From: Paralvinella palmiformis
Taxonomy: Eukaryota > Annelida > Polychaeta > Terebellida > Alvinellidae
DNA length: 64,000 bases
Assembly: GCA_025642065.1 (NCBI GenBank)
Contig: JAODUP010000011.1
Location: forward strand, 124,001-188,000
Reading direction: 5' to 3'
The notes below the pieces were generated by a model. That model did no database searches and had not been told where the DNA came from. It saw nothing but the letters and a program-made list of their open reading frames with translations. The position numbers were made by a program, and so were the translations under genes. Of the stretch, positions 62,101 through 64,000 are shown one piece after another (the stretch's first letter is position 1; every line of letters begins with the position of its first letter).

Positions 62101-63313
62101 AAATGTACGGCTCACATACGCGTAGCCACTGCCTGTGACAGTGTTCTGTGTGAAAACATTATTTTGCCATGTTTTAATACTGTTGTTCATAAATACTTTA
62201 AAATATGTTACGATAAGCAGGTCATTGGCAGTGTTCTTGCACTGTATAGTACCAGAATGTTTTTTATTGTGAAAACATATAATTTTGATGACTTGGCTGT
62301 AGAAATAACAATTAGTTTGTCTGAAATTCAATTTAATAAGTGTTTGTTTGGACAATATGCCTGGCTTGCTAAAATTTAAATGCATGTACTTTATTAAAAT
62401 GCCCTCTATCCAATAATAATTACTCTGAAACTTATATCTGTTATATGATACATACATAATGTATTATTGGCAAATATTTGAAAAATGAAATGAAAACACA
62501 CTAAATCTATCATATCTTTGCATACAATGTTTTGCTGTAATTCTTTTAATTTATATCTCAGTTTATTTATTATATAACACAGTAATGTATTTGCAAAAAT
62601 GTATGACTAATTCTAACTTGCCTTAAACAATTGCTACACAAGCTATGCAGTTGCTAATCAATTTCCTAATTGTTTACCAATTGTTGCTAATCATTTGTTT
62701 TTTAAACAAAACGTTCCCTGTTTACACTGAAAAAAGTTTGTGTAAGAATTTAATATGATGGGGAAAAAATTTCTAATTAATTTATTGGATGAGAGATATA
62801 AATAACATCAACACCCCCTTTAAATGAGTGAATTTACAACGTCATACCAATGGATGAGTGAGGATCAACGATGTCATAATACAATATAACAATACAGCCA
62901 ATGGTATACACCAACCCCGGATACAGTAGGAATTTCAAAATCTCCACTAGCCTCAGAAGCACGTGGCTTCAGTAATGTGAAACCACTTGATATTTATGGT
63001 AATCCTCAGCCCATATAAACTAGCAAATCAGTAATCACTCACTAGTGGCAGAACTGGTGATTAAAAAACCGATAAACTCCAGCTAGTAAGGACTCTTATT
63101 CAATTAGAATTTGCATCACTGAAACATGCCTAATCATCTAATTTACACAAATATAGTCATAGATTTTAAAGACAGAAAATTCAAATTGGCTACAAGTACT
63201 CACTTGAACTTTTGTACGTTTTGCTATGTCAAGGATAAGATCAACATTAGCATAGTTGTTATTATTTGTCCCTCCAGGTACTGGGACGTACTGATCAGCA
63301 AGATGAATATATT
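20234..63313 (-). CDS. ACACA: Acetyl-CoA carboxylase (biotin-dependent, multidomain), 5' end outside the window
   Basis: ACC carboxylates acetyl-CoA to malonyl-CoA using ATP and bicarbonate, the committed step of fatty-acid synthesis; it is usually cytosolic. I assembled 51 minus-strand segments (listed separately) with continuous reading phase and GT-AG boundaries. The product is about 2,206 residues, or 2,160 without segment 29. That is close to what remains of human ACC1 (about 2,346) after its first ~180 residues. Domains in order: biotin carboxylase ([24 protein letters not shown]), linker, BCCP (EVMKM, with the biotinyl lysine codon at 51259-51261), central region and carboxyltransferase ([21 protein letters not shown]). 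The start codon, the AMPK-regulated N-terminus and the first BC exons lie beyond 64000. Introns range from about 150 bp to nearly 4.8 kb and carry many transposons. Segment 29 is the only part without a counterpart in vertebrate ACC that I recall. Confidence 0.97.
20538..20729 (-). mobile_element. (ATC)n-tailed tRNA-derived SINE in last intron
   Basis: Same family as 11183-11376. It is flanked by near-identical 14-mers GGAATGTAACAGAT (20524-20537) and GGATTGTAACAGAT (20730-20743), a target-site duplication. Confidence 0.9.
20765..20852 (+). mobile_element. LINE/SINE 3' tail with (TTA)n
   Basis: The segment GTCTAGCTGAATAAAGCACT, then ATATAAATGTCACA and a (TTA)n run, matches the 3' end of the SINE at 37747-38002 and resembles the LINE 3' end at 34400-34490. 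Confidence 0.65.
21900..21948. repeat. (CA)n microsatellite
   Basis: Long CA run with one AA interruption, preceded by a C tract, in the intron between exons 50 and 51. Confidence 0.95.
22418..22554 (-). CDS. ACACA: ACC exon 50 (carboxyltransferase C-terminus)
   Basis: Encodes [20 protein letters not shown] and [12 protein letters not shown]. Ends in phase 2 at GTAAGT. Confidence 0.95.
22628..22800 (+). mobile_element. tRNA-derived SINE, separate family
   Basis: The head contains CAGTCTAGTGGGTAAGAGCA (A-box region) and CGGAGGTTCAAATCCTGGCG (B box). The body TTTTCATCCAACCAGGCAAT differs from the other SINE families here. The tRNA-like part is not a functional tRNA gene because no cloverleaf is convincing. 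Confidence 0.75.
23241..23411 (-). CDS. ACACA: ACC exon 49 (carboxyltransferase C-terminus)
   Basis: Fifty-seven codons: [20 protein letters not shown], then [12 protein letters not shown]. Phase 0-0. Confidence 0.96.
24390..24657 (-). CDS. ACACA: ACC exon 48 (carboxyltransferase)
   Basis: Encodes [20 protein letters not shown] and [20 protein letters not shown], ending KGCIN at a GTGAGT donor. The largest exon in the window. Confidence 0.96.
24679..24750. repeat. (TA)n followed by (CA)n
   Basis: Compound dinucleotide repeat in the intron just upstream (gene strand) of exon 48; its near edge is about 20 bases from the exon. Confidence 0.95.
24900..25077 (-). CDS. ACACA: ACC exon 47 (carboxyltransferase)
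   Basis: Encodes [20 protein letters not shown] and [19 protein letters not shown]. It lies just past the pogo-like element in the preceding intron. Confidence 0.97.
25145..26850 (-). mobile_element. pogo/Tigger-like DNA transposon remnant (1.7 kb) with TA flanks
   Basis: The left end CAGGTCCAACTCAATTATCC and the right end (reverse-complemented CAGGTCCAGCATGATTATCA, then AACTCAATTAACC) are related terminal inverted repeats, each directly flanked by TA. On the minus strand near 25770-25910 a broken frame reads [12 protein letters not shown], then [20 protein letters not shown]. This is the CENP-B/Tigger-type helix-turn-helix DNA-binding domain. No DDE catalytic domain is recognisable, so it is a dead or non-autonomous copy. 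It lies in the intron between ACC exons 46 and 47. Confidence 0.88.
26851..27647. other. Intron remainder, nothing recognised
   Basis: AT-rich intron between ACC exons 46 and 47, beyond the pogo-like element. No exon-like or repeat structure seen. Confidence 0.6.
27648..27783 (-). CDS. ACACA: ACC exon 46 (carboxyltransferase C-lobe)
   Basis: Encodes [20 protein letters not shown] and [17 protein letters not shown]. The RGFSGG motif lines the CT active site. Confidence 0.97.
28577..28617. repeat. (TA)n microsatellite
   Basis: TA run in the intron between ACC exons 45 and 46. Confidence 0.9.
28856..28952 (-). CDS. ACACA: ACC exon 45 (carboxyltransferase)
   Basis: Encodes [20 protein letters not shown] and [12 protein letters not shown]. 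Phase requires the donor AAG|GTCGGT; the better-looking GTAACA four bases on would shift the frame. Confidence 0.92.
29041..29068 (-). repeat. (GT)n microsatellite forming the exon 44 splice donor
   Basis: On the gene strand the intron starts with about 13 GT units directly after exon 44, so the first dozens of intron bases, donor included, are microsatellite. Confidence 0.93.
29069..29286 (-). CDS. ACACA: ACC exon 44 (carboxyltransferase), donor inside a microsatellite
   Basis: Encodes [20 protein letters not shown] and [12 protein letters not shown]. The last exon base is followed at once by a (GT)n run, so the splice donor is GTGTGT, supplied by the microsatellite. Confidence 0.95.
29392..29436. 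repeat. (CT)n followed by (AT)n
   Basis: Compound dinucleotide repeat in the intron between exons 43 and 44. Confidence 0.95.
29552..29695 (-). CDS. ACACA: ACC exon 43 (carboxyltransferase)
   Basis: Forty-eight codons: [20 protein letters not shown], then [14 protein letters not shown]. Phase 0-0. Confidence 0.97.
30376..30486 (-). CDS. ACACA: ACC exon 42 (carboxyltransferase)
   Basis: Thirty-seven codons: [20 protein letters not shown] and [16 protein letters not shown]. Near-identical to vertebrate ACC. Confidence 0.97.
30680..30777 (-). CDS. ACACA: ACC exon 41 (carboxyltransferase)
   Basis: Encodes [20 protein letters not shown] and [12 protein letters not shown]. Donor GTAATT. Confidence 0.96.
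30894..31276. mobile_element. hAT-like MITE with AATTCC-rich ends, copy 1
   Basis: The ends CAGACATGGGGTCAATTCC and GGAATTGACCCATGTCTG are terminal inverted repeats, extended inwards by repeated CAATTCCAATTC motifs. Flanking 8-mers TATAGAAC and AACAGAAC match at 6 of 8 positions. A second copy of similar length lies in opposite orientation at 40413-40776. In the ACC intron between exons 40 and 41. Confidence 0.88.
31954..32074 (-). CDS. ACACA: ACC exon 40 (carboxyltransferase)
   Basis: Encodes [20 protein letters not shown] and [15 protein letters not shown], the final Gly codon being split. Donor GTAAGA. Confidence 0.96.
32310..32447 (-). CDS. ACACA: ACC exon 39 (carboxyltransferase active site)
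   Basis: Forty-six codons including [20 protein letters not shown]. The NSGAR-GLAEE block belongs to the CoA/biotin site of the CT N-lobe. Confidence 0.97.
32903..32944. repeat. (TA)n microsatellite
   Basis: Uninterrupted TA run just past the donor side of exon 38. Confidence 0.95.
32958..33089 (-). CDS. ACACA: ACC exon 38 (carboxyltransferase)
   Basis: Forty-four codons: [20 protein letters not shown], then [20 protein letters not shown] highly conserved CT core strand. Confidence 0.96.
33429..33569 (-). CDS. ACACA: ACC exon 37 (carboxyltransferase)
   Basis: Forty-seven codons: [20 protein letters not shown], then [11 protein letters not shown] and NRLPGENE. Phase 0-0. Confidence 0.95.
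33700..33749. repeat. (GT)n microsatellite
   Basis: GT run on the plus strand in the intron between exons 36 and 37. Confidence 0.95.
33781..33936 (-). CDS. ACACA: ACC exon 36 (carboxyltransferase)
   Basis: Fifty-two codons: [20 protein letters not shown] and [14 protein letters not shown]. Phase 0-0. A (GT)n run lies about 30 bases past its donor. Confidence 0.96.
34207..34490 (+). mobile_element. LINE 3' end with conserved ORF2 C-terminus
   Basis: An in-frame segment at 34219-34335 reads [20 protein letters not shown], then [15 protein letters not shown] and a stop. This is the classic APRLWN-LP-FK-LKTYLF terminus of CR1/Jockey-type ORF2. It is followed by a 3' UTR ending GAATAAGGCGCTATATAAAA and a (TTA)n tail. 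Only the 3' end is present, as in 5'-truncated insertion. It shares this end with the copy at 42300-43040. Confidence 0.88.
34624..34735 (-). CDS. ACACA: ACC exon 35 (carboxyltransferase)
   Basis: Encodes [20 protein letters not shown] and [10 protein letters not shown]. Acceptor ACACAG. Confidence 0.95.
34808..34945 (+). repeat. (GT)n with the composite-repeat right flank
   Basis: A short GT run followed by TTTTAGCTGTATATAATAAG and AATCTCGAACCGTGAATTC, about 115 bases nearly identical to 17454-17570. In the intron between exons 34 and 35. Confidence 0.88.
35002..35093 (-). CDS. ACACA: ACC exon 34 (carboxyltransferase)
   Basis: Encodes [20 protein letters not shown] and QAEIKMTI. Ends in phase 2. 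Confidence 0.95.
35202..35273 (-). CDS. ACACA: ACC exon 33 (carboxyltransferase)
   Basis: Twenty-four codons: [20 protein letters not shown], then DPAK. It follows a 3.8-kb intron. Confidence 0.95.
35713..35771. repeat. (GT)n microsatellite
   Basis: About 29 uninterrupted GT units in the 3.8-kb intron between exons 32 and 33. Confidence 0.97.
35774..37740. other. Large intron, mostly featureless
   Basis: AT-rich part of the intron between exons 32 and 33. The only coding-like patch is a minus-strand frame at about 36131-36274 (see findings). No transposon boundary was established here, although TCAAGCTTCATTATAACA near 37356 resembles a DNA-transposon end. Confidence 0.5.
37747..38002 (-). 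mobile_element. tRNA-derived SINE with LINE-like tail
   Basis: On the minus strand it begins GCCGTGGTAGCGCAGTTAGT (A-box region) and continues through AGAACCTGACAGGACGTGAT. It ends GCTGAATAGGGCACTATCTA, then AATGTCACAT and an (ATT)n tail. The tail matches the one at 20765-20852. Confidence 0.75.
38531..38583. repeat. (CA)n microsatellite
   Basis: CA run with occasional CG and TA steps, preceded by a CT tract. Confidence 0.95.
39103..39192 (-). CDS. ACACA: ACC exon 32 (carboxyltransferase)
   Basis: Thirty codons: [20 protein letters not shown] and [10 protein letters not shown]. Donor GTGAGT. Confidence 0.95.
39248..39430 (+). repeat. (GT)n with diverged composite-repeat right flank
   Basis: The GT core at 39248-39300 is followed by GCACTGGCATAGAGAATCTT and later AACTCTGGAACATTCATCCA, a diverged version of the flank at 17460-17550. 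In the intron between exons 31 and 32. Confidence 0.75.
39585..39662 (-). CDS. ACACA: ACC exon 31 (carboxyltransferase), NAGNAG acceptor
   Basis: Twenty-six codons: [20 protein letters not shown], then SDLVTK. The acceptor reads TTGCAGCAG. The second AG was chosen because it matches family length; the first would add one Gln. Confidence 0.94.
39827..39964 (-). CDS. ACACA: ACC exon 30 (start of carboxyltransferase)
   Basis: Forty-six codons: [36 protein letters not shown] and MHLYLGKAK. Phase 0-0, donor GTGTGT. Confidence 0.96.
40413..40776. mobile_element. hAT-like MITE with AATTCC-rich ends, copy 2
   Basis: Ends CAGACATGGGGTCAATTC and CTGACCCCATGTCTG. Flanking 8-mers GTTTGGCA (40405-40412) and GTTTGACA (40777-40784) match at 7 of 8 positions. 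The interior is largely the reverse complement of copy 1. Confidence 0.9.
40785..42290. other. Intron sequence, nothing recognised
   Basis: AT-rich part of the large ACC intron between exons 28/29 and 30. No exon-like or bounded repeat seen. Confidence 0.55.
42300..43040 (+). pseudogene. Degenerate LINE ORF2 3' part
   Basis: Broken frames in LINE order. Near 42338 is [20 protein letters not shown]; near 42607 is [18 protein letters not shown]. At 42755-42874 is [20 protein letters not shown], then [14 protein letters not shown] and a stop. It ends in a (TTA)n tail at about 43003-43040. Same family as 34207-34490. Confidence 0.85.
43578..43715 (-). CDS. ACACA: Putative extra ACC cassette exon 29 (46 codons, lineage-specific)
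   Basis: An open, phase 0-0 segment with acceptor CATTACAG and donor GTAAGT, at about 51% GC by hand count in an intron that is far more AT-rich. The product begins [20 protein letters not shown], is acidic in its first half, then Ser/Pro-rich ([10 protein letters not shown]), and ends TRGLPLH. If spliced in, it would sit between FTFRARKQ (exon 28) and [10 protein letters not shown] (exon 30), at the end of the central region just before carboxyltransferase. These two blocks are contiguous in vertebrate ACC as I recall it. A CA-rich tract lies just upstream of the acceptor on the gene strand. It may be alternative, constitutive in this lineage, or a chance ORF; I favour a real, possibly alternative exon. 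Confidence 0.65.
44262..44290. repeat. (TA)n microsatellite
   Basis: TA run in the intron between exon 28 and candidate exon 29. Confidence 0.9.
44738..44779 (-). CDS. ACACA: ACC exon 28 (42-nt microexon)
   Basis: Fourteen codons: [14 protein letters not shown]. The CTTCCAG acceptor was preferred to one 36 bases upstream, because only this frame gives the invariant EFPK-FTFRAR block. Phase 0-0, donor GTAAGT. Confidence 0.9.
45095..45151 (-). CDS. ACACA: ACC exon 27 (central region)
   Basis: Nineteen codons: [19 protein letters not shown]. Donor GTAAGT. Matches the GIRRITFL block of ACC. Confidence 0.92.
45280..45390 (-). CDS. ACACA: ACC exon 26 (central region)
   Basis: Thirty-seven codons: [20 protein letters not shown], then [10 protein letters not shown]. 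Phase 0-0. Confidence 0.94.
45480..45790 (-). pseudogene. Short decayed LINE C-terminus
   Basis: The minus strand near 45640-45735 reads, with stops, [19 protein letters not shown], then [12 protein letters not shown]. It resembles the APTLWN-LP-DIRN-LKT terminus of another non-LTR family. In the intron between exons 25 and 26. Confidence 0.5.
45976..46069 (-). CDS. ACACA: ACC exon 25 (central region)
   Basis: Encodes [20 protein letters not shown] and [10 protein letters not shown]. Donor GTATGT. Its variable second half matches the SPPQSP-type loop of vertebrate ACC in position. Confidence 0.9.
46285..46428 (-). CDS. ACACA: ACC exon 24 (central regulatory loop)
   Basis: Encodes [20 protein letters not shown], then FSSFEEFR. 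It aligns to the human ACC1 segment around Ser1201/Ser1216 and keeps basic-x-x-Ser contexts (RASLS, RVASLS), so it is a plausible phosphorylation loop. Confidence 0.92.
46672..46790 (-). CDS. ACACA: ACC exon 23 (central region)
   Basis: Encodes [20 protein letters not shown] and [14 protein letters not shown], ending with the first two bases of an Arg codon. Confidence 0.95.
47034..47123 (-). CDS. ACACA: ACC exon 22 (central region)
   Basis: Thirty codons: [20 protein letters not shown] and [10 protein letters not shown]. Donor GTGAGT. Confidence 0.95.
47322..47435 (-). CDS. ACACA: ACC exon 21 (central region)
   Basis: Thirty-eight codons: [20 protein letters not shown] and [18 protein letters not shown]. 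Donor GTAAGT. Confidence 0.95.
47689..47802 (-). CDS. ACACA: ACC exon 20 (central region)
   Basis: Thirty-eight codons: [20 protein letters not shown] and [10 protein letters not shown]. Phase 0-0. Confidence 0.95.
48044..48257 (-). CDS. ACACA: ACC exon 19 (central region)
   Basis: Encodes [20 protein letters not shown] and [19 protein letters not shown]. The donor GTAAGA directly follows the Ile codon. Confidence 0.95.
48580..48680 (-). CDS. ACACA: ACC exon 18 (central region)
   Basis: Encodes [20 protein letters not shown] and [10 protein letters not shown]. Ends in phase 2. Confidence 0.95.
48874..48993 (-). CDS. ACACA: ACC exon 17 (central region)
   Basis: Forty codons: [20 protein letters not shown] and [16 protein letters not shown]. 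Phase 0-0. Confidence 0.95.
49110..49132. repeat. (TA)n microsatellite
   Basis: Short TA run in the intron between exons 16 and 17. Confidence 0.9.
49395..49610 (-). CDS. ACACA: ACC exon 16 (central region)
   Basis: Seventy-two codons, phase 0-0: [32 protein letters not shown] and [12 protein letters not shown]. The donor is an unusual GTTCGT. Confidence 0.92.
49700..49735. repeat. (GT)n microsatellite
   Basis: GT run in the intron between exons 15 and 16, about 90 bases upstream of the exon 16 acceptor. Confidence 0.95.
49861..50619. mobile_element. 759-bp terminal-inverted-repeat element
   Basis: The left end GTATATACTCGCGTATAAGT and the right end, reverse-complemented GTATATACTCGTGTCTAAGT, are inverted repeats continuing with TGA. 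Ends fall at TA, but the exact TSD is ambiguous because the TIR itself starts with TATA. No transposase frame found. Superfamily not assigned; a Tc1/mariner-type origin is possible. Confidence 0.8.
50686..50776 (-). CDS. ACACA: ACC exon 15 (end of BCCP)
   Basis: Encodes [20 protein letters not shown] and [10 protein letters not shown]. Donor GTAAGC. Confidence 0.95.
51224..51352 (-). CDS. ACACA: ACC exon 14 (biotin carboxyl carrier domain, biotinylation site)
   Basis: Encodes [20 protein letters not shown] and [12 protein letters not shown]. The lysine of EVMKM (AAG on the minus strand, 51259-51261) is the expected biotin attachment residue. Confidence 0.97.
51846..51986 (-). CDS. ACACA: ACC exon 13 (linker before BCCP)
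   Basis: Encodes [19 protein letters not shown] and [16 protein letters not shown]. Donor GTGAGA. Confidence 0.95.
52028..52218 (-). mobile_element. (ATC)n-tailed SINE, diverged copy
   Basis: Same family as 11183-11376, with a more diverged head that is truncated near TGGTCTAACGCGC. TGTTATA occurs on both sides (near 52017 and 52219) as a possible short TSD. In the intron between exons 12 and 13. Confidence 0.8.
52360..52430 (-). CDS. ACACA: ACC exon 12 (linker)
   Basis: Encodes [20 protein letters not shown], aligning without gaps to the VTRQSPNSYVVIMN region of human ACC1. Ends in phase 2. Confidence 0.9.
52824..52908 (-). CDS. ACACA: ACC exon 11 (linker)
   Basis: Encodes [20 protein letters not shown] and EGFKYSVC. 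The acceptor was chosen at TTTCAG because the next AG, two bases on, would break the frame. Donor GTAAGT. Confidence 0.9.
53247..53350 (-). CDS. ACACA: ACC exon 10 (BC-BCCP linker)
   Basis: Encodes [20 protein letters not shown]. Ends in phase 2 (AG of an Arg codon), donor GTAAGT. Confidence 0.93.
54145..54295 (-). CDS. ACACA: ACC exon 9 (end of biotin carboxylase)
   Basis: Encodes [20 protein letters not shown] and [13 protein letters not shown]. Donor GTAATG. Confidence 0.96.
54756..55115 (+). mobile_element. tRNA-derived SINE (GAGCTCCGGTGG family), copy 3, with perfect 13-bp TSD
   Basis: Full-length copy from GTGAGCTCCGGTGGACTAGC to the 3' end GGGGATTCTCCCCGAACAAC. Identical 13-mers AACCAAGAGAATA flank it at 54743-54755 and 55116-55128. 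It is in the ACC intron between exons 8 and 9, antisense to the gene. Confidence 0.95.
55500..55650 (-). mobile_element. Possible diverged tRNA-derived SINE
   Basis: On the minus strand TTGGTTAGGGCATCACACTA, then TTGTTGATTTGAATCCAATT, resembles A- and B-box spacing. No second copy was found in the window. Confidence 0.35.
56154..56317 (-). CDS. ACACA: ACC exon 8 (biotin carboxylase)
   Basis: Encodes [19 protein letters not shown] and [16 protein letters not shown]. Ends in phase 2 at a GTAAGT donor. Confidence 0.96.
56557..56605 (+). mobile_element. 3' end fragment of the GAGCTCCGGTGG SINE family
   Basis: AGGCTGTGCCAAATAAGCGA, then CAGCCTGGGGATACTCCCCG, matches the last ~45 bases of copies 1 and 3. 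The head is absent. Confidence 0.75.
56950..57111 (-). CDS. ACACA: ACC exon 7 (biotin carboxylase)
   Basis: Encodes [18 protein letters not shown] and [13 protein letters not shown]. Phase 0-0, donor GTTAGT. Confidence 0.96.
57478..57651 (-). CDS. ACACA: ACC exon 6 (biotin carboxylase active site)
   Basis: Encodes [14 protein letters not shown] and [17 protein letters not shown]. The ELNPR-QVEH block carries metal/ATP-binding and catalytic residues of the BC domain. Phase 0-0. Confidence 0.96.
58462..58671 (-). CDS. ACACA: ACC exon 5 (biotin carboxylase)
   Basis: Seventy codons, phase 0 at both ends. Encodes [19 protein letters not shown] and [17 protein letters not shown], both near-invariant in biotin carboxylases. 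Confidence 0.96.
59064..59110. repeat. (TA)n followed by (GA)n
   Basis: Compound dinucleotide repeat in the intron between exons 4 and 5. Confidence 0.95.
59386..59603 (-). CDS. ACACA: ACC exon 4 (ATP-grasp glycine loop)
   Basis: Encodes [16 protein letters not shown], the ATP-binding glycine-rich loop, and FPNLFRQ. Donor GTATAT. Confidence 0.96.
60570..60668 (-). CDS. ACACA: ACC exon 3 (biotin carboxylase)
   Basis: Encodes [20 protein letters not shown] and PTLPWSGS. Acceptor TTACAG, donor GTACAG. Confidence 0.95.
61214..61295 (-). CDS. ACACA: ACC exon 2 (biotin carboxylase)
   Basis: Encodes [19 protein letters not shown]. Donor GTATGT. Ends in phase 1. Confidence 0.95.
61296..63203. other. 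Intron between ACC exons 1 and 2, nothing recognised
   Basis: AT-rich. The 137-codon minus-strand frame at 62044-62457 lacks recognisable motifs and is not an ACC segment, since exons 1 and 2 join in frame without it. Confidence 0.65.
63204..63313 (-). CDS. ACACA: ACC exon 1 in window (biotin carboxylase, N part)
   Basis: Encodes [15 protein letters not shown] and [17 protein letters not shown]. The first codon is split (G supplied by an upstream exon outside the window). Acceptor TTTCCAG, donor GTGAGT. Confidence 0.95.
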
Positions 63314-64000
63314 CTGGAAATTAAAGATAAATATGATACAACTAGAATCCAACAAAATTGGTATACTTTAATTCTCAACATTTTATCAATACAAGTACAC
63401 TTTCTAGGTAACTTCTTCCTCAACATTACTATAAAAATAGTAAATTTAGAAATATTTATAAAAAAAGAATCTTTAAAAAGGAAAACATGTCACACATGTC
63501 TTCATGATCATCACTTCCACTGAAGAATTTGCTTTATTTCCATTTTCAAGAGATGAATAATTTTGATACAGGTGCAAAATGCGCTTAATATGATTTAATT
63601 ACCAACATTGACTTGGTCGCAAAATTCTCTTCGCCAGTTTATCATACCACAATCACCATTAACATTTCTAAACAAGTCTGAACTATCTTTAAGTCATTTT
63701 TGAAATTATCAGATGCACATCTAAAGGCTGATGTTTCTGTACTATAGATCTGCTGGAAAGTGTATGGCATCATTTCTTATAGATAATACTGGGAAAGCCT
63801 CATAGCAAAACCTTAGTTTATGATTAACCATTAATTCTACACAAAAACTTCACTCCGGGATATCCTGCTTATGGCATCACCAATGCTCATCTAGTAGCAC
63901 AGATATCTGATTAATGAAATCTATAATAACATAATATAACAATGGTCTAATAACTAAACAACTAAATGTCATAATTTTATCTAAAATTTGTATTATTCAG
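63314..64000. other. Partial intron upstream of ACC exon 1 of the window
   Basis: No further ACC exon found. The preceding BC exon, with the conserved block before the EYIHL residues, must lie beyond the window. Confidence 0.7.

Noticed and set aside
62044..62457. 137-codon minus-strand ORF between ACC exons 1 and 2
   Set aside because: Exons 1 and 2 encode contiguous conserved residues (KVQ then AVWAGWGHA), leaving no place for it, and its sequence has no recognisable domain.

Overview
This window is eukaryotic, AT-rich, intron-rich and full of dinucleotide microsatellites and decayed transposons. It contains one recognisable protein-coding gene. The encoded protein is animal-type acetyl-CoA carboxylase (ACC), and the mix of tRNA-derived SINEs, hAT MITEs, a pogo relative and Jockey/CR1/RTE-like LINE fragments suits an invertebrate. 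My best guess is a lophotrochozoan, probably a mollusc; the species cannot be fixed from the sequence alone.

Right two thirds (about 19.2-64 kb, minus strand): the 3' 44 kb of an ACC gene. I traced 51 exon segments from 63313 down to the stop codon at 20234-20236. They give about 2,206 codons, or 2,160 without one extra cassette. Exons run through biotin carboxylase (1-9), the BT/linker region (10-13), the biotin carboxyl carrier domain with its EVMKM biotin site (14-15), the ACC central region (16-29) and carboxyltransferase (30-51). Every junction was placed by reading frame, a GT-AG boundary and homology recalled from human ACC1. The start codon, the N-terminal regulatory region and the first BC exons lie beyond 64000. 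The 3' UTR probably runs to a poly(A) signal near 19211.

The most interesting part of the gene is segment 29 (43578-43715). It is a 46-codon, phase 0-0, stop-free exon with about 51% GC, sitting in an AT-rich intron between two invariant ACC blocks (...FTFRARKQ and [10 protein letters not shown]...). I know of no counterpart in vertebrate ACC, and it looks like a lineage-specific, possibly alternatively spliced insert. Three splice sites also stand out: a donor made of a (GT)n microsatellite, a NAGNAG acceptor and a weak GTCGGT donor.

Left third (1 to about 19 kb): I see no host gene. It holds a degraded minus-strand EN-RT LINE (1.8-4.25 kb), other RT fragments (8.2-9.3 and 12.9-13.7 kb), a (GTAT)n tract and a structured (TGAC)n array. 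It also holds two interleaved, diverged inverted duplications: 4.54-6.4 kb with 10.57-12.12 kb, and 7.70-8.01 kb with 14.23-15.27 kb. In each pair one arm carries a later insertion (a SINE or an hAT element) with target-site duplication, while the other arm keeps the matching empty site.

Introns and flanks also carry several mobile-element families with boundaries visible in the sequence: four hAT-like elements with 8-bp TSDs, a pogo/Tigger-like element with TA flanks, a second long TIR element, three or more tRNA-derived SINE families (some with 13-15 bp TSDs), LINE 3' ends, and a composite repeat whose unique flanks always border (GT)n.
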